Under the pieces are notes generated by a model. That model saw only the letters and a list, made by a program, of their open reading frames with translations, was not told the origin of the DNA and searched no databases. This document shows positions 1-8,487 of a DNA stretch of 64,000 nt, in pieces. The stretch covers positions 58,551 to 122,550 of the forward strand of contig CAYGJL010000001.1 in assembly GCA_964350145.1 (NCBI GenBank). The letters are read 5' to 3'. Position numbers and translations under genes: made by a program. Each line of letters begins with the position of its first letter. Positions within the stretch are counted from its first letter, which is position 1. The stretch comes from JACDCY01 sp964350145 (GTDB lineage Bacteria; Gemmatimonadota; Gemmatimonadetes; Gemmatimonadales; Gemmatimonadaceae).

Positions 1-2
1 AG

Positions 3-752
3 GCTATCCGGCACGCGCTCACGAAGATGGCGCACCTGCACTTCGTCGCCGCCGAGCCTTATCGGCGGCGGGTGATTCAGTTAGGAGAAGATCCCGCTCG
101 CGTGTTTCACGTTGGAGGCCTGGGCGTGGACGCCGTGAAGCGGCTAAAGCTGCTGGATCGCGCCGCGCTCGAGGCCGCGCTCGACTTCCAACTGGGCCGC
201 AGAAACCTCCTCGTTACCTTTCACCCGGTCACGCTGGAGCCGGCGACTTCAGCGTGTCACATGGAAGAGCTGCTCGCCGCGCTCGTCGGGCTCGAAGACA
301 CGCATCTCATCTTCACCCTGCCTAATGCCGATACCGATCATCGCGTTCTCTTCAACATGATCGAGCGATTCGTCGCGGAACGTGCCACAGCCCGCGCGTT
401 CGCGTCGCTCGGACAGTTGCGGTACTTCTCCTGTGTGGCGCAGGTGGACGGTGTCGTCGGGAATTCGTCGAGCGGCATCACGGAGGTTCCGAGCTTCGGA
501 AAGGGCACCGTGAATATCGGTGACCGGCAGCGAGGAAGGCTGAAGGCCGCTAGCGTGATTGACTGCGAGCCGGACAGGGCCGCGATCTCCGCCGCTATTG
601 CGCGGCTGTACTCGCCCGCGTTTCAGTCCACGGCGCTCGAGGCCCGCAATCCCTACGGCGACGGGGGCGCGAGCGAGGCGATCGTTCGCATTCTGGCGAG
701 CTATCCGTTGGATGGTATCCTCAAGAAGTCCTTTTACGATCTTCCGCAGTAG
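3..752 (+). CDS. neuC: NeuC/LegG-like hydrolysing nucleotide-sugar 2-epimerase (5' end cut by window edge)
   Basis: This is the C-terminal part of a UDP/GDP-GlcNAc-type 2-epimerase that releases a free ManNAc-type sugar for nonulosonic acid synthesis. The open frame continues to the window edge before the first ATG (27), with coding-like residues AIRHALTK, so the N-terminal nucleotide-sugar half lies outside. Visible family motifs are TFHPVTLEP near the middle and the C-terminal GNSSSGITEVPSFGKGTVNIG followed by RQRGR, which binds the nucleotide. The next genes are PtmE-, oxidoreductase-, CMP-synthetase- and PtmA-like, as in the Campylobacter legionaminic locus. By that context a GDP-GlcNAc4NAc-type substrate (LegG) is more likely than UDP-GlcNAc. 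The substrate is inferred; the family is clear. Confidence 0.9.
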   Translation, partial: AIRHALTKMAHLHFVAAEPYRRRVIQLGEDPARVFHVGGLGVDAVKRLKLLDRAALEAALDFQLGRRNLLVTFHPVTLEPATSACHMEELLAALVGLEDTHLIFTLPNADTDHRVLFNMIERFVAERATARAFASLGQLRYFSCVAQVDGVVGNSSSGITEVPSFGKGTVNIGDRQRGRLKAASVIDCEPDRAAISAAIARLYSPAFQSTALEARNPYGDGGASEAIVRILASYPLDGILKKSFYDLPQ

Positions 753-830
753 CGAGAGTTCACACTGAAGACAGACATCGAGAGTGCGGCGACGGACCGG
801 ACTGCCCCGACAGAAGCCTGGCGGCAGGCG

Positions 831-1853
831 ATGCTCCCGACCGAGGGCACGGTGCAGGATGCCATCCGCAGCCTGGACAAATCGGGATTGCAGATAGTTC
901 TGGTCACCGCTGGCGACGAGCGTCTCGTCGGCACGCTCACGGACGGGGACATCAGGCGCGGTTTGTTGCGCGGCCTCGGCATGGGCGACTCGATCGGCGG
1001 AATCGTCAATCGTTCGCCGCTCGTCGTTCCGCCCGAGCTCGGGCGCGATGCGGTCATTCAGTTCATGCAGGCGAACAAGATTCACCAGTTGCCGATCGTG
1101 GGTCCGGATCGCCGCCTCGTCGGCCTGCATCTGTGGGACGAGCTGCTCGTGCCGAGCGAGCGTGGCAACCTCATGGTGATTCTTGCTGGCGGGAAGGGCT
1201 CGCGCCTGAGGCCCGCTACCGACAGCTGCCCCAAGCCGCTGCTGCACGTCGGCGGCAAGCCCATGCTCGAGCACATCATCGAGCGGGCGAAGGCCGAGGG
1301 GTTCCGCCGGTTCGTGATAGCGGTGCACTACCTCGGACACATGATCGAGGCGCATTTCGGCGACGGGAGCAATTGGGGAGTGGAGATAACGTACCTGCGT
1401 GAGGAGAGCCCGCTCGGCACGGCCGGCGCGATCGCCTTGCTGGATCCGCGCCCTACGGCCCCGTTTCTCGTGACGAATGGCGACGTTCTTACCGACATTC
1501 GGTACGGCGAGGTGCTGGATTTCCACTGGCGAAACGGCGCCGGCGCGACCATGGCAGTGCGACTGCATGAGTGGCAACATCCGTTCGGCGTGGTGCGGAC
1601 GAACGGAGTGGACATTATCGGTTTCGAGGAGAAGCCGATTGCGAAAAGCCACATCAACGCCGGGATCTACGTACTGGAGCCGATGGCGCTGGACGTGCTG
1701 CGGGCGGGCGAGCCGTGCGACATGCCGACACTCTTCTCCAGACTGAAGGAAAGATCCGCCCGTACGATCGTGTACCCGATGCACGAGCCATGGCTCGACG
1801 TAGGAAGAGCCAGTGATCTCGAGCAGGCGCAAGGGAATCATTCCGACCGCTGA
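831..1853 (+). CDS. ptmE: PtmE-like CBS-domain nucleotidyltransferase (sugar-1-phosphate guanylyltransferase)
   Basis: Tandem CBS motifs cover residues ~1-110 (TDGDIRRGLLRG). A nucleotidyltransferase domain follows from ~115, with the signature LAGGKGSRLRPATDSCPKPL. In Campylobacter, PtmE makes GDP-GlcN from GlcN-1-P at the start of the GDP-dependent legionaminic route, and the gene order here matches. The start is doubtful. The ATG at 831 is the first standard start, but the same frame is open back to the neuC stop and encodes TEAWRQAM just upstream. PtmE homologues usually have a conserved Trp there. The only alternative is a CTG at 765, so translation may begin there. The gene overlaps the next start by about 40 bases. 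Confidence 0.85.
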   Translation: MLPTEGTVQDAIRSLDKSGLQIVLVTAGDERLVGTLTDGDIRRGLLRGLGMGDSIGGIVNRSPLVVPPELGRDAVIQFMQANKIHQLPIVGPDRRLVGLHLWDELLVPSERGNLMVILAGGKGSRLRPATDSCPKPLLHVGGKPMLEHIIERAKAEGFRRFVIAVHYLGHMIEAHFGDGSNWGVEITYLREESPLGTAGAIALLDPRPTAPFLVTNGDVLTDIRYGEVLDFHWRNGAGATMAVRLHEWQHPFGVVRTNGVDIIGFEEKPIAKSHINAGIYVLEPMALDVLRAGEPCDMPTLFSRLKERSARTIVYPMHEPWLDVGRASDLEQAQGNHSDR

Positions 1854-2943
1854 CAGCACGGGTCCTCGCGCCGTCACTCGTTCCGCGGAGTCGGGCGGAA
1901 TCGAGCGCGCGCTGGTGGTGGGGTTGGGCAGCATCGGTCTGCGGCATGCGCGATTGCTGCGGGAACTCCTTCCCGGCGTCGAGCTGGTGGCGCTGCGGCA
2001 CGACGCATCGAAGATCGGTGGATCGAGCGGCGTGGACAGGTCATTTTACACCATCGAGGAGGCTCTGCGCGCGCGGCCGCAAATCGCGGTGATCGCGAGC
2101 CCCGCGACGAGGCACCTGGATGCCGCGCTGCCGTTGGCGCAGGCGGGTGTGCATCTGCTCATCGAAAAGCCGATCGCCGCGGACGTGGAAGGAGTCGCGG
2201 AACTGATAGACGTTTGCGCGGCGCGTGGCGTGGTCCTCATGACCGGCTACAACCTTCGCTTTCTGAGTTCGCTGCGGACATTCCGGGAACTGTTGTCCGG
2301 CGGCCGTGTCGGGCGTGTTCTCTCTGTCCGGGCGGAAGTCGGTCAGTATCTACCAGCATGGCGTCCGTCCGCCGATTATCGCGCCGGTGTGTCGGCGTCG
2401 AGCTCGCTTGGCGGGGGAGTGCTGCTCGAGCTCAGCCACGACATCGACTATCTGCGCTGGCTGTTCGGAGAGATCGAATGGGTCAGCGCTATTCAGCGAA
2501 AGCAGAGCGCGCTCGATATTGATGTGGATGACACCGCGCATCTCACTTTCGGTTTTGCTTCCGCCGATGCGAGCGCACCGCTGGTCGCGAATCTCAACAT
2601 GGATTTCATCCGCCACGACGCGTGTCGGACCTGCACGGCGATCGGCGAGACCGGTACGCTCCGCTGGGACGCGCGGCACGGCGCGGTGGACGTGTACGAC
2701 GAAGGCAGCACCGATTGGGCCTCGTTGTTCGTCGAGGAGCCGGAGCGGGACGTGAGCTACCGCGCCCAATGGCTCCACTTCCTTTCGTGCATCGCTGGTG
2801 AGGCGAGGCCTCTCGTATCGGGTGAGGATGGGCTGGCCGCGCTGAGCGTGGTCGCTGCCTGTCGCGAATCGTCGCGTTCCGGAATGGTCGTTCCCGTAAA
2901 TACGGAGCGCCTGCGACACGCGCCTGCGGTGGTGCCGACGTGA
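1813..2943 (+). CDS. Gfo/Idh/MocA-family oxidoreductase (PtmF position)
   Basis: An NAD(P)-dependent sugar oxidoreductase. The Rossmann motif GLGSIGLRH lies near residue 37 and the family's EKP motif (LLIEKPIAAD) near 117. The C-terminal half is the usual alpha/beta substrate domain. The GTG at 1813 overlaps ptmE; GTGs at 1915 and 1918 would start directly at the Rossmann strand, so the N-terminus is uncertain. It sits between PtmE and the CMP-sugar synthetase, the place of ptmF in Campylobacter, where PtmF and PtmA are thought to supply the amino-sugar precursor. The product is therefore probably an early-pathway keto or amino sugar, by inference. Its stop overlaps the next GTG (GTGA). Confidence 0.8.
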   Translation: MISSRRKGIIPTADSTGPRAVTRSAESGGIERALVVGLGSIGLRHARLLRELLPGVELVALRHDASKIGGSSGVDRSFYTIEEALRARPQIAVIASPATRHLDAALPLAQAGVHLLIEKPIAADVEGVAELIDVCAARGVVLMTGYNLRFLSSLRTFRELLSGGRVGRVLSVRAEVGQYLPAWRPSADYRAGVSASSSLGGGVLLELSHDIDYLRWLFGEIEWVSAIQRKQSALDIDVDDTAHLTFGFASADASAPLVANLNMDFIRHDACRTCTAIGETGTLRWDARHGAVDVYDEGSTDWASLFVEEPERDVSYRAQWLHFLSCIAGEARPLVSGEDGLAALSVVAACRESSRSGMVVPVNTERLRHAPAVVPT

Positions 2944-3644
2944 GCGTCGTAGCCCTCATCTGCGCGCGCGGCGGATCCAAGGGAGTTCCGGGAAAGAACA
3001 TCCGCCCGCTCGGCGGCCGGCCGCTCATGGCCTGGGCGGTCGATCAGGCGCTCGCGGTGGAGCGGATCGAGCGGGTGATCGTTTCCACGGATTCTCCCGA
3101 GATAGCCGACGTCGCCCGCGCAGCCGGAGCCGACGTTCCCTTTCTCCGCCCGGCGGAGCTTGCCCGGGACGACAGCTCGGAGTGGCTCGTGTGGCGGCAC
3201 GCGCTCGATTTCATGAAAGCGCGCGACGGCGAATATCCGGACGTGCTGATCGTGGTGCCGGCGACCGCGCCGCTGCGCAGCGTCTCGGACCTGGAACGCT
3301 GCCTCGATGAATTCGCTCTTGGCGGTGCAGACATCATCATTACTGTCAGCGACGCGCACCGCAGTCCGTATTTCAACATGGTCAAGCTCGGTCCGGACGG
3401 CGCAGTGTCGCTCGTCATACCGGGCGCGACGATCGACCGGCGGCAGGACGTACCGGTGGTCTACGACATGACGACCGTAGCGTACGTGGCAAAACCCGAG
3501 ACCATCATGACGCGAAACGGCATCTTCGACGCGAGAGTCAGGTCGGTTTACGTTCCAGCGGAGCGCGCTCTGGACATCGACACGTTGTTGGACTTCCGGA
3601 TCGCGGAATGTCTCATGGCAAGTGCCAAGGCAGGCGCGGAATGA
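2940..3644 (+). CDS. legF: CMP-nonulosonate synthetase (NeuA/LegF-type acylneuraminate cytidylyltransferase)
   Basis: This enzyme activates a nonulosonic acid with CTP in the cytoplasm, giving the CMP-sugar donor. The N-terminal signature CARGGSKGVPGKNIRPLGG starts at residue 8, and the conserved STDSPEIADVARAAGADVPF follows. The length of 234 residues is normal for the single-domain family. It starts with GTG overlapping the previous stop, and its own stop overlaps the next ATG, so it is translationally coupled within the operon. Because the preceding genes are NeuC- and PtmE-like, legionaminic acid (or a derivative) is the expected substrate rather than sialic acid. The family is secure; the sugar is inferred. 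Confidence 0.9.
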   Translation: MSVVALICARGGSKGVPGKNIRPLGGRPLMAWAVDQALAVERIERVIVSTDSPEIADVARAAGADVPFLRPAELARDDSSEWLVWRHALDFMKARDGEYPDVLIVVPATAPLRSVSDLERCLDEFALGGADIIITVSDAHRSPYFNMVKLGPDGAVSLVIPGATIDRRQDVPVVYDMTTVAYVAKPETIMTRNGIFDARVRSVYVPAERALDIDTLLDFRIAECLMASAKAGAE

Positions 3645-4441
3645 CTGGCCTCGCCGGGTTGATGAGTCTCGAGGGCCGCCGCGCCGTCGTGACCGGCGCG
3701 GCTGGGCGGCTGGGCGGTGTAATCGCGGGAACTCTCGCCGAACTCGGTGCCAGTCTGGTGCTGGTGGATAAGCCGGGGTCGGACTACGGTGCGCTCCTGA
3801 AGGATCTGGAGTCGGTCGGCAAATCTCCCGTCGAGACGATGGACTGCGACCTGGAGCTCGAGCAGGATCGGGAGGGCCTGATCCAGCGAATCCGACTGGC
3901 CGGGTCGCTGCATGTCCTCGTCAACAACGCGGCGTTCGTTGGCGACTCGAAGCTGACAGGCTGGTCAACGGAGTTCGAGCGGCAAACGGTGGCCACCTGG
4001 CGCCGAGCGCTCGAGGTCAACCTTACGGCCGTGTTCGACCTCTCGAAGGGACTCGCCGGGCTGCTGCGCGAGAGCGACGGGGGAAACATCATAAACGTGG
4101 CGTCGATTTACGGGTCGTACGCGCCCGATTACAGCTTGTATGCCGGGACCGCAATGGGAAATCCGGCGGCGTACGCCGCATCCAAGGGCGGCATGATTCA
4201 GCTTACGCGCTGGCTGGCGACTACTCTCGCGCCGCAGGTGCGCGCGAACGCGATTTCGCCGGGCGGTATCCTGCGCGGCCAGCCTGACATTTTCGTCAAA
4301 CGGTACGAGGAGCGAACACCGCTGGGGCGGATGGCGCGCGAGGAGGACTTCATTGGCGCTGTCGCCTATCTGGCTACAGACCTCTCGCGCTACGTCACTG
4401 GTCAGAACCTGGCCGTTGATGGCGGCTGGGGACTGTGGTGA
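3641..4441 (+). CDS. ptmA: Short-chain dehydrogenase/reductase, PtmA-like
   Basis: A classical SDR with the cofactor motif TGAAGRLGG near residue 15, the NNAA strand motif, and the catalytic YAASK (Tyr-x-x-x-Lys) late in the domain. It ends with a usual GQNLAVDGGW tail. The ATG at 3641 overlaps the stop of the CMP-synthetase gene (ATGA), which is why I chose it over the upstream ATG at 3608. A further internal ATG lies at 3662. The position immediately after the CMP-legionaminate synthetase reproduces the ptmB-ptmA order of Campylobacter. The reaction is probably redox or amination supply of the amino-sugar precursor, but it cannot be read from the sequence. Confidence 0.8.
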   Translation: MTGLAGLMSLEGRRAVVTGAAGRLGGVIAGTLAELGASLVLVDKPGSDYGALLKDLESVGKSPVETMDCDLELEQDREGLIQRIRLAGSLHVLVNNAAFVGDSKLTGWSTEFERQTVATWRRALEVNLTAVFDLSKGLAGLLRESDGGNIINVASIYGSYAPDYSLYAGTAMGNPAAYAASKGGMIQLTRWLATTLAPQVRANAISPGGILRGQPDIFVKRYEERTPLGRMAREEDFIGAVAYLATDLSRYVTGQNLAVDGGWGLW

Positions 4442-4463
4442 TGCGGTCGCGCAGGGCGCGGAA

Positions 4464-5744
4464 ATGAAGTTCACGCGAACGGCCAGAGTACTGCTGACCG
4501 AGTTGAAATACATCAGACGGGGTTTGACCTGGCCCGAGTTCGCCTTGTTCGTGTCCCGAAGGGCGGGATACCGCGCGTGGCAGCGGGTCTCCGATCCGAG
4601 CGCGTTCAAAGCGAAGTGGCAATCGATGGCCGCGCCATCCGCGGCAGGCAGGCTTAACGAGCGGGTCTCCTGGCCCGCGGGCGAACCCACATCCGGCGTG
4701 CGTGTGCCGGAGTGCACGATCAACTGGGTAATGCCGGACTTCGGCACCACGCACGGCGGACATCTCAACATTTTCCGCTTCATGCAGATGATCGAAAGCC
4801 AGGGGTACCGGTGCCGCGTTTACATCGACGGCAACACGCAGTTCGCTTCCGCGGCGAGAGCGCGGGCGGCAATTCGGAAGCACTTCGGGCCGGTCGAGGC
4901 GGAAGTTTTCCTTGGCAGCACGGAAATGGCCCCGGCGGAGTTTACGTTCGCGACCACCTGGTGGTCGGCATACGCTGTGCGGCGCTTCGCCGACACGAGG
5001 CACAAGTGCTACTTCGTGCAGGATTTCGAGCCGGCGTTTTTCCCGGCCGGAAGCGAATACATCTTCGCCGAGAACACGTACCGGTTCGGCTTCACGGCGA
5101 TAACGGCAGGGACGTGGCTGTCGGAGAAGCTGCATCACGAATACGGGGCGCGGACGTTCCCGCTGGGATTTTCTTACGACAAGCGACTGTACAGCGGGAG
5201 TGTCGCGCTGCCCAAGGTCGGGAAGCCGATCCGTATTTTCTTCTATGCCAGGCCGACGACGCCGCGGCGTGGATTCGACGTCGGGGTTCTCGTTCTCGCC
5301 GAGGTGGCACGTAGGCATCCGGACGTGGAGATCGTGATGGCCGGCTGGGATCTCTCGGCGTACGACATTCCGTTCAAGCACAACGATTTGGGCGCGCTGT
5401 CGCACAGCGCTCTGCCCGCTCTCTTCGAAAGCTGTGACATCGGCCTGGTGCTATCGTATTCGAATCTTTCGCTGCTTCCGCTCGAGCTCATGGCATGTGG
5501 CTGCGCGGTCGTAAGCAACAGAGGCCCGAATGTCGAGTGGCTCTTGAGCGAAGCCAACTCGGTCCTGGTCGATTCCGACATCGACGCTCTCGCTGGCGCA
5601 ATTTGCGGGCTGATCGAAGATTCGGCCGCGCGAGCGGCGCAGCAGCGAGCGGGTCTCGAATTCGCGGCGGGGACGGATTGGCGGGCTGAGGGCGCGCGAT
5701 TCCATGCGGCGCTAGAGCAGATCCGCGCGGCAGGCAAGGCCTAG
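4464..5744 (+). CDS. Glycosyltransferase resembling WsaF (GT4-like rhamnosyltransferase)
   Basis: A 426-residue GT-B enzyme. The THGGHLNIFRFM block at ~90 and the FVQDFEPAFFPAGSEYIFAE block at ~190 are hallmarks of the WsaF group. WsaF itself is a beta-1,2-rhamnosyltransferase of Geobacillus S-layer glycan. The C-terminal donor half contains LPLELMACGCAVVSNRGPN. The ATG at 4464 was chosen because the annotated homology begins there; upstream sequence in this frame overlaps ptmA. dTDP-rhamnose precursor genes (rfbC, rfbA, rfbB) lie 30 kb downstream, which fits a deoxyhexose donor but does not prove it. Confidence 0.8.
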   Translation: MKFTRTARVLLTELKYIRRGLTWPEFALFVSRRAGYRAWQRVSDPSAFKAKWQSMAAPSAAGRLNERVSWPAGEPTSGVRVPECTINWVMPDFGTTHGGHLNIFRFMQMIESQGYRCRVYIDGNTQFASAARARAAIRKHFGPVEAEVFLGSTEMAPAEFTFATTWWSAYAVRRFADTRHKCYFVQDFEPAFFPAGSEYIFAENTYRFGFTAITAGTWLSEKLHHEYGARTFPLGFSYDKRLYSGSVALPKVGKPIRIFFYARPTTPRRGFDVGVLVLAEVARRHPDVEIVMAGWDLSAYDIPFKHNDLGALSHSALPALFESCDIGLVLSYSNLSLLPLELMACGCAVVSNRGPNVEWLLSEANSVLVDSDIDALAGAICGLIEDSAARAAQQRAGLEFAAGTDWRAEGARFHAALEQIRAAGKA

Positions 5745-5778
5745 CTCGTGACCCTTCGCGCATTCGGCGGCTGATGGG

Positions 5779-6717
5779 ATGACGCCGAAGTCGAAGCGTG
5801 TTCTTGTCACCGGTGGTAGCGGCTTCATAGGGACTCACCTGTGCGCGGGGCTCAGGACGCGTGGATGGGAGCCGGTCGTGCTCGATCCCGTCGCTCCGAA
5901 TGGCGGCGACTGCGAGTTCCACCAGGGCGACATGTCCACGCTGATTGGCCCGAAGGCGTTCCTGCTGGAAGATGTCGGCGCCGTAATTCATCTGGCGTGG
6001 ACGACCAAGCCGGGCTCCGCCACTGACGCTCCGCTGCACGACGTCGAGACGAACCTCGCCGCGGGGATTCGCATGCTGGATATCATCGTGAAGCTTCCGA
6101 GACCGCCTCGCGTCATCTTCGCCTCGAGCGGCGGAGCGGTGTACGGTGCGACCACGAGCACGTTGATCGACGAAGATCATCCGACGGCGCCGCTCAGCGC
6201 CTACGGTGTCGGAAAGCTCGCGTTCGAGAATTATCTCCGGCTGTATGGGCATCTGCACGGTCTCGACTACCTTGTTTTCAGGCCGAGCAACCCCTACGGT
6301 GAATTCCAAAATCCGCTGGGAAGCCAGGGCGCCGTAGCGGTCTTTTTGGGGAAGATCGCCCGCGGTCATGACATCGCCGTTTGGGGTGACGGTAGCGTGG
6401 TGCGGGATTATCTGTATGTGGGAGATCTCGCGGACGCGTTCGAGCGGGCACTGGAATACCGTCCCGGCGACGATGAGCCTCGCGTGTTCAACGTGGGGAG
6501 TGGGCTCGGCATGAACATTCGCGAACTGGTCGCGGCACTGTCCGAGATCGCCGCGCGTCCCGCGCGAATCGTCTACTCGGCGGGAAGGATGACCGACGCC
6601 CCGCGGGTCGTCCTCAATATCGACCGCATCCGGCGGCATCTTGGCTGGCAGCCATCGACTTCGATGGATGTCGGATTGCGACGCACGTGGGAATGGGTCC
6701 GGGCCCGCGTTCAATGA
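5779..6717 (+). CDS. NAD-dependent nucleotide-sugar epimerase/dehydratase (extended SDR)
   Basis: A 312-residue extended SDR. The glycine motif TGGSGFIGTHL lies at ~11, a Ser-rich ASSGG strand follows, and the catalytic YGVGK lies at ~150. RPSNPYGEFQNP and the downstream DYLYVGDLADAF block are typical of UDP-glucose 4-epimerase relatives. It sits between a glycosyltransferase and an uncharacterised sugar-locus protein, so it probably converts a nucleotide sugar for this glycan. Substrate and exact reaction are not determinable. Confidence 0.8.
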   Translation: MTPKSKRVLVTGGSGFIGTHLCAGLRTRGWEPVVLDPVAPNGGDCEFHQGDMSTLIGPKAFLLEDVGAVIHLAWTTKPGSATDAPLHDVETNLAAGIRMLDIIVKLPRPPRVIFASSGGAVYGATTSTLIDEDHPTAPLSAYGVGKLAFENYLRLYGHLHGLDYLVFRPSNPYGEFQNPLGSQGAVAVFLGKIARGHDIAVWGDGSVVRDYLYVGDLADAFERALEYRPGDDEPRVFNVGSGLGMNIRELVAALSEIAARPARIVYSAGRMTDAPRVVLNIDRIRRHLGWQPSTSMDVGLRRTWEWVRARVQ

Positions 6718-6724
6718 GCAGAAT

Positions 6725-8065
6725 GTGACCGATGCCGGGATTGTTCCCGCGGAGTTGTACCGCAGGCACCGAGAACAGTTCAGCGAAATCCTCCCCTGGC
6801 TCTCGGCGTATTACGACGGTCATGCAAACGCGGCGAAGATCATCACGCTGCTTGATTATTGGCTGTTTGCCAGCCGTGCCGTGGCTGCTGCATACGGGCT
6901 CGACGGCGTGCGGGCGTTCTGCGGAAGCGGATTCCGGAGTCCCATCCGATTCGCATATCAGTTCGAGTTCGAAGTGGACATCAGCCTGAGGTTGTCCCGT
7001 CGCCCATACACGTCGGTCGCACGGCTGGTCGCCGCCTCATTGCCGAAGGCGTACCTTCCCGGTGGACGGGTCCGTTCGATTCATTCCAGGGTCCTGGCGC
7101 GCCTGACGCGCTTCGCGCTGGCAAGCTCCCCGATCTCGTTTCGCGATGAGCGGAAGGCCGAGCTTGCGGAGAGGCTCACTCCTTTCTTCGCCGACGCTGG
7201 ATCCTCGGCGCGGCAGCTCGTCGACCAGTCTATGCCGGTCGTTTTTTTCGCTGATCAGATCGACGTCCCACGCCGGCGGATCCTGAACGTGGATGGGGCG
7301 CCCGCGGCGTTCATGGATTTCTGCGGCTTCGAGAACCTCCTTCTGTTCAGCTGTGGCGCCAACATCACTGGCCGCCAGCACGGAGGCGGATACGACCTTT
7401 TTCGCGTGGATTACTTTCTAGCATACGAGCGGCGACTGTGCGACCGCTTCGTGGGTTGGGGGCTGAGCGGGGACGACGAGCGGCAGCATAGATATCCGCG
7501 AACACGCTCCACCAGCGCGTCGTCGCGCTCCCCGAGGAGAGTCGTGATCGTGGAGCGGCCGCTGTATCCCAGGCTGATGTTGTATCTCAGCCCCTCTTCA
7601 TACGTGCAGTACCACGACAACGACCTCGTCTCGTACGTTTACGCCGAGCTCCAGGACTGGGGGCGGCCGTACTTCAGCATGCCGTATCCGGGCCGCCTGC
7701 GGTCGCACGCCTACGACGGGAAGCGAGGCGAAGAGCTGCCGAGCAGAGGGAGAGGTGAAGCCGGCCTGCGTCCGGACGACATCGTAATCTTCGATATCAC
7801 GAGTGCGTCGCTGATGCACCACTGCATCGAAAACGATATGATCTTCATTCTCGTGGTCGGTCGCTCGGACGTCGATGAGTTCACGCCCCGCCAGGCGGAG
7901 TGGTTTCGAATTCTGCGCGAGGCTGGACTCGCGTTTTTCCAGGACGACGCGGGAATGCTCGCGTCGAAGTTGCGGGAGGCCACGGCCGACAGTTTCGAGC
8001 TGCCGCGCTCAGTGCGGGAGTATCATCAGAGGACGTTCATCGAAATCCCGGGCGTGGCCGCGTGA
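6725..8065 (+). CDS. Putative glycan transferase, LIC12162-like
   Basis: A 446-residue protein starting at GTG 6725, just behind the epimerase stop. I do not recognise it with certainty. A stretch GRQHGGGYDLFRVDYFLAYE is followed by CDRFVGWG. This resembles the QHGGxYG...E...D-x-W-G pattern of the LIC12162 family, a distant relative of Kdo/CDP-glycerol-type transferases. The C-terminal half has FDITSASLMHHCIEND, typical of the nucleotide-binding half of such GT-B folds. Its neighbours are an epimerase and an acyl carrier protein. A membrane-associated glycan transferase is the best guess. Confidence 0.5.
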   Translation: MTDAGIVPAELYRRHREQFSEILPWLSAYYDGHANAAKIITLLDYWLFASRAVAAAYGLDGVRAFCGSGFRSPIRFAYQFEFEVDISLRLSRRPYTSVARLVAASLPKAYLPGGRVRSIHSRVLARLTRFALASSPISFRDERKAELAERLTPFFADAGSSARQLVDQSMPVVFFADQIDVPRRRILNVDGAPAAFMDFCGFENLLLFSCGANITGRQHGGGYDLFRVDYFLAYERRLCDRFVGWGLSGDDERQHRYPRTRSTSASSRSPRRVVIVERPLYPRLMLYLSPSSYVQYHDNDLVSYVYAELQDWGRPYFSMPYPGRLRSHAYDGKRGEELPSRGRGEAGLRPDDIVIFDITSASLMHHCIENDMIFILVVGRSDVDEFTPRQAEWFRILREAGLAFFQDDAGMLASKLREATADSFELPRSVREYHQRTFIEIPGVAA

Positions 8066-8130
8066 TCCCGGTCCATGAGGTGGCGTCCGCCGGAGCGCCC
8101 ACACAAACACATTGAGTAATCGGAGAAACG

Positions 8131-8427
8131 GTGCCGTCCGAGAGTGAGTTGCTGGAATCCATTTACGAAACGATTCGCGAATTCAACGGCCAGCTCCCGC
8201 CGGACGCGCGTCTGGCGTGCGCCCCTGAGACGGTGCTGGTTGGCGACGGCGGTGTGCTGGATTCGCTCGGCCTGATCAACTTTCTGGTCATGCTGGAGGA
8301 TTCGCTGGAGGCGGGTCTGGGGCGCCGCGTGACACTGCTCGACGAGCGTTACATGTCGGCCGAAGACGGGCCGTTTCGCACCGTTCGATCACTGGCCCGG
8401 CATGCCGCAGCCGAGGCCGCGAAGTGA
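8131..8427 (+). CDS. Acyl carrier protein
   Basis: A 98-residue small acidic protein starting at GTG. It contains the phosphopantetheine attachment motif DSLGLINFLVMLE, with the modifiable serine at residue 45. It lies directly ahead of a PhyH-methyltransferase fusion and an FkbH-like protein. FkbH enzymes load glyceryl units on stand-alone carrier proteins, so this ACP is probably the carrier for that chemistry rather than for bulk fatty acid synthesis. The role is inferred from context; the carrier motif is seen directly. Confidence 0.85.
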   Translation: MPSESELLESIYETIREFNGQLPPDARLACAPETVLVGDGGVLDSLGLINFLVMLEDSLEAGLGRRVTLLDERYMSAEDGPFRTVRSLARHAAAEAAK

Positions 8428-8487
8428 GCGGTGACTTCGCCGCCGACTGTCGTCGCGGCCGGGCATTCACAACCCAGATAGTTACCA

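Noticed and set aside
249..1934. A 561-codon open frame on the - strand
   Set aside because: It is fully antisense to neuC and ptmE, which have strong family motifs. Long opposite-strand frames are common in such GC-rich DNA, and this one has no recognisable domain.
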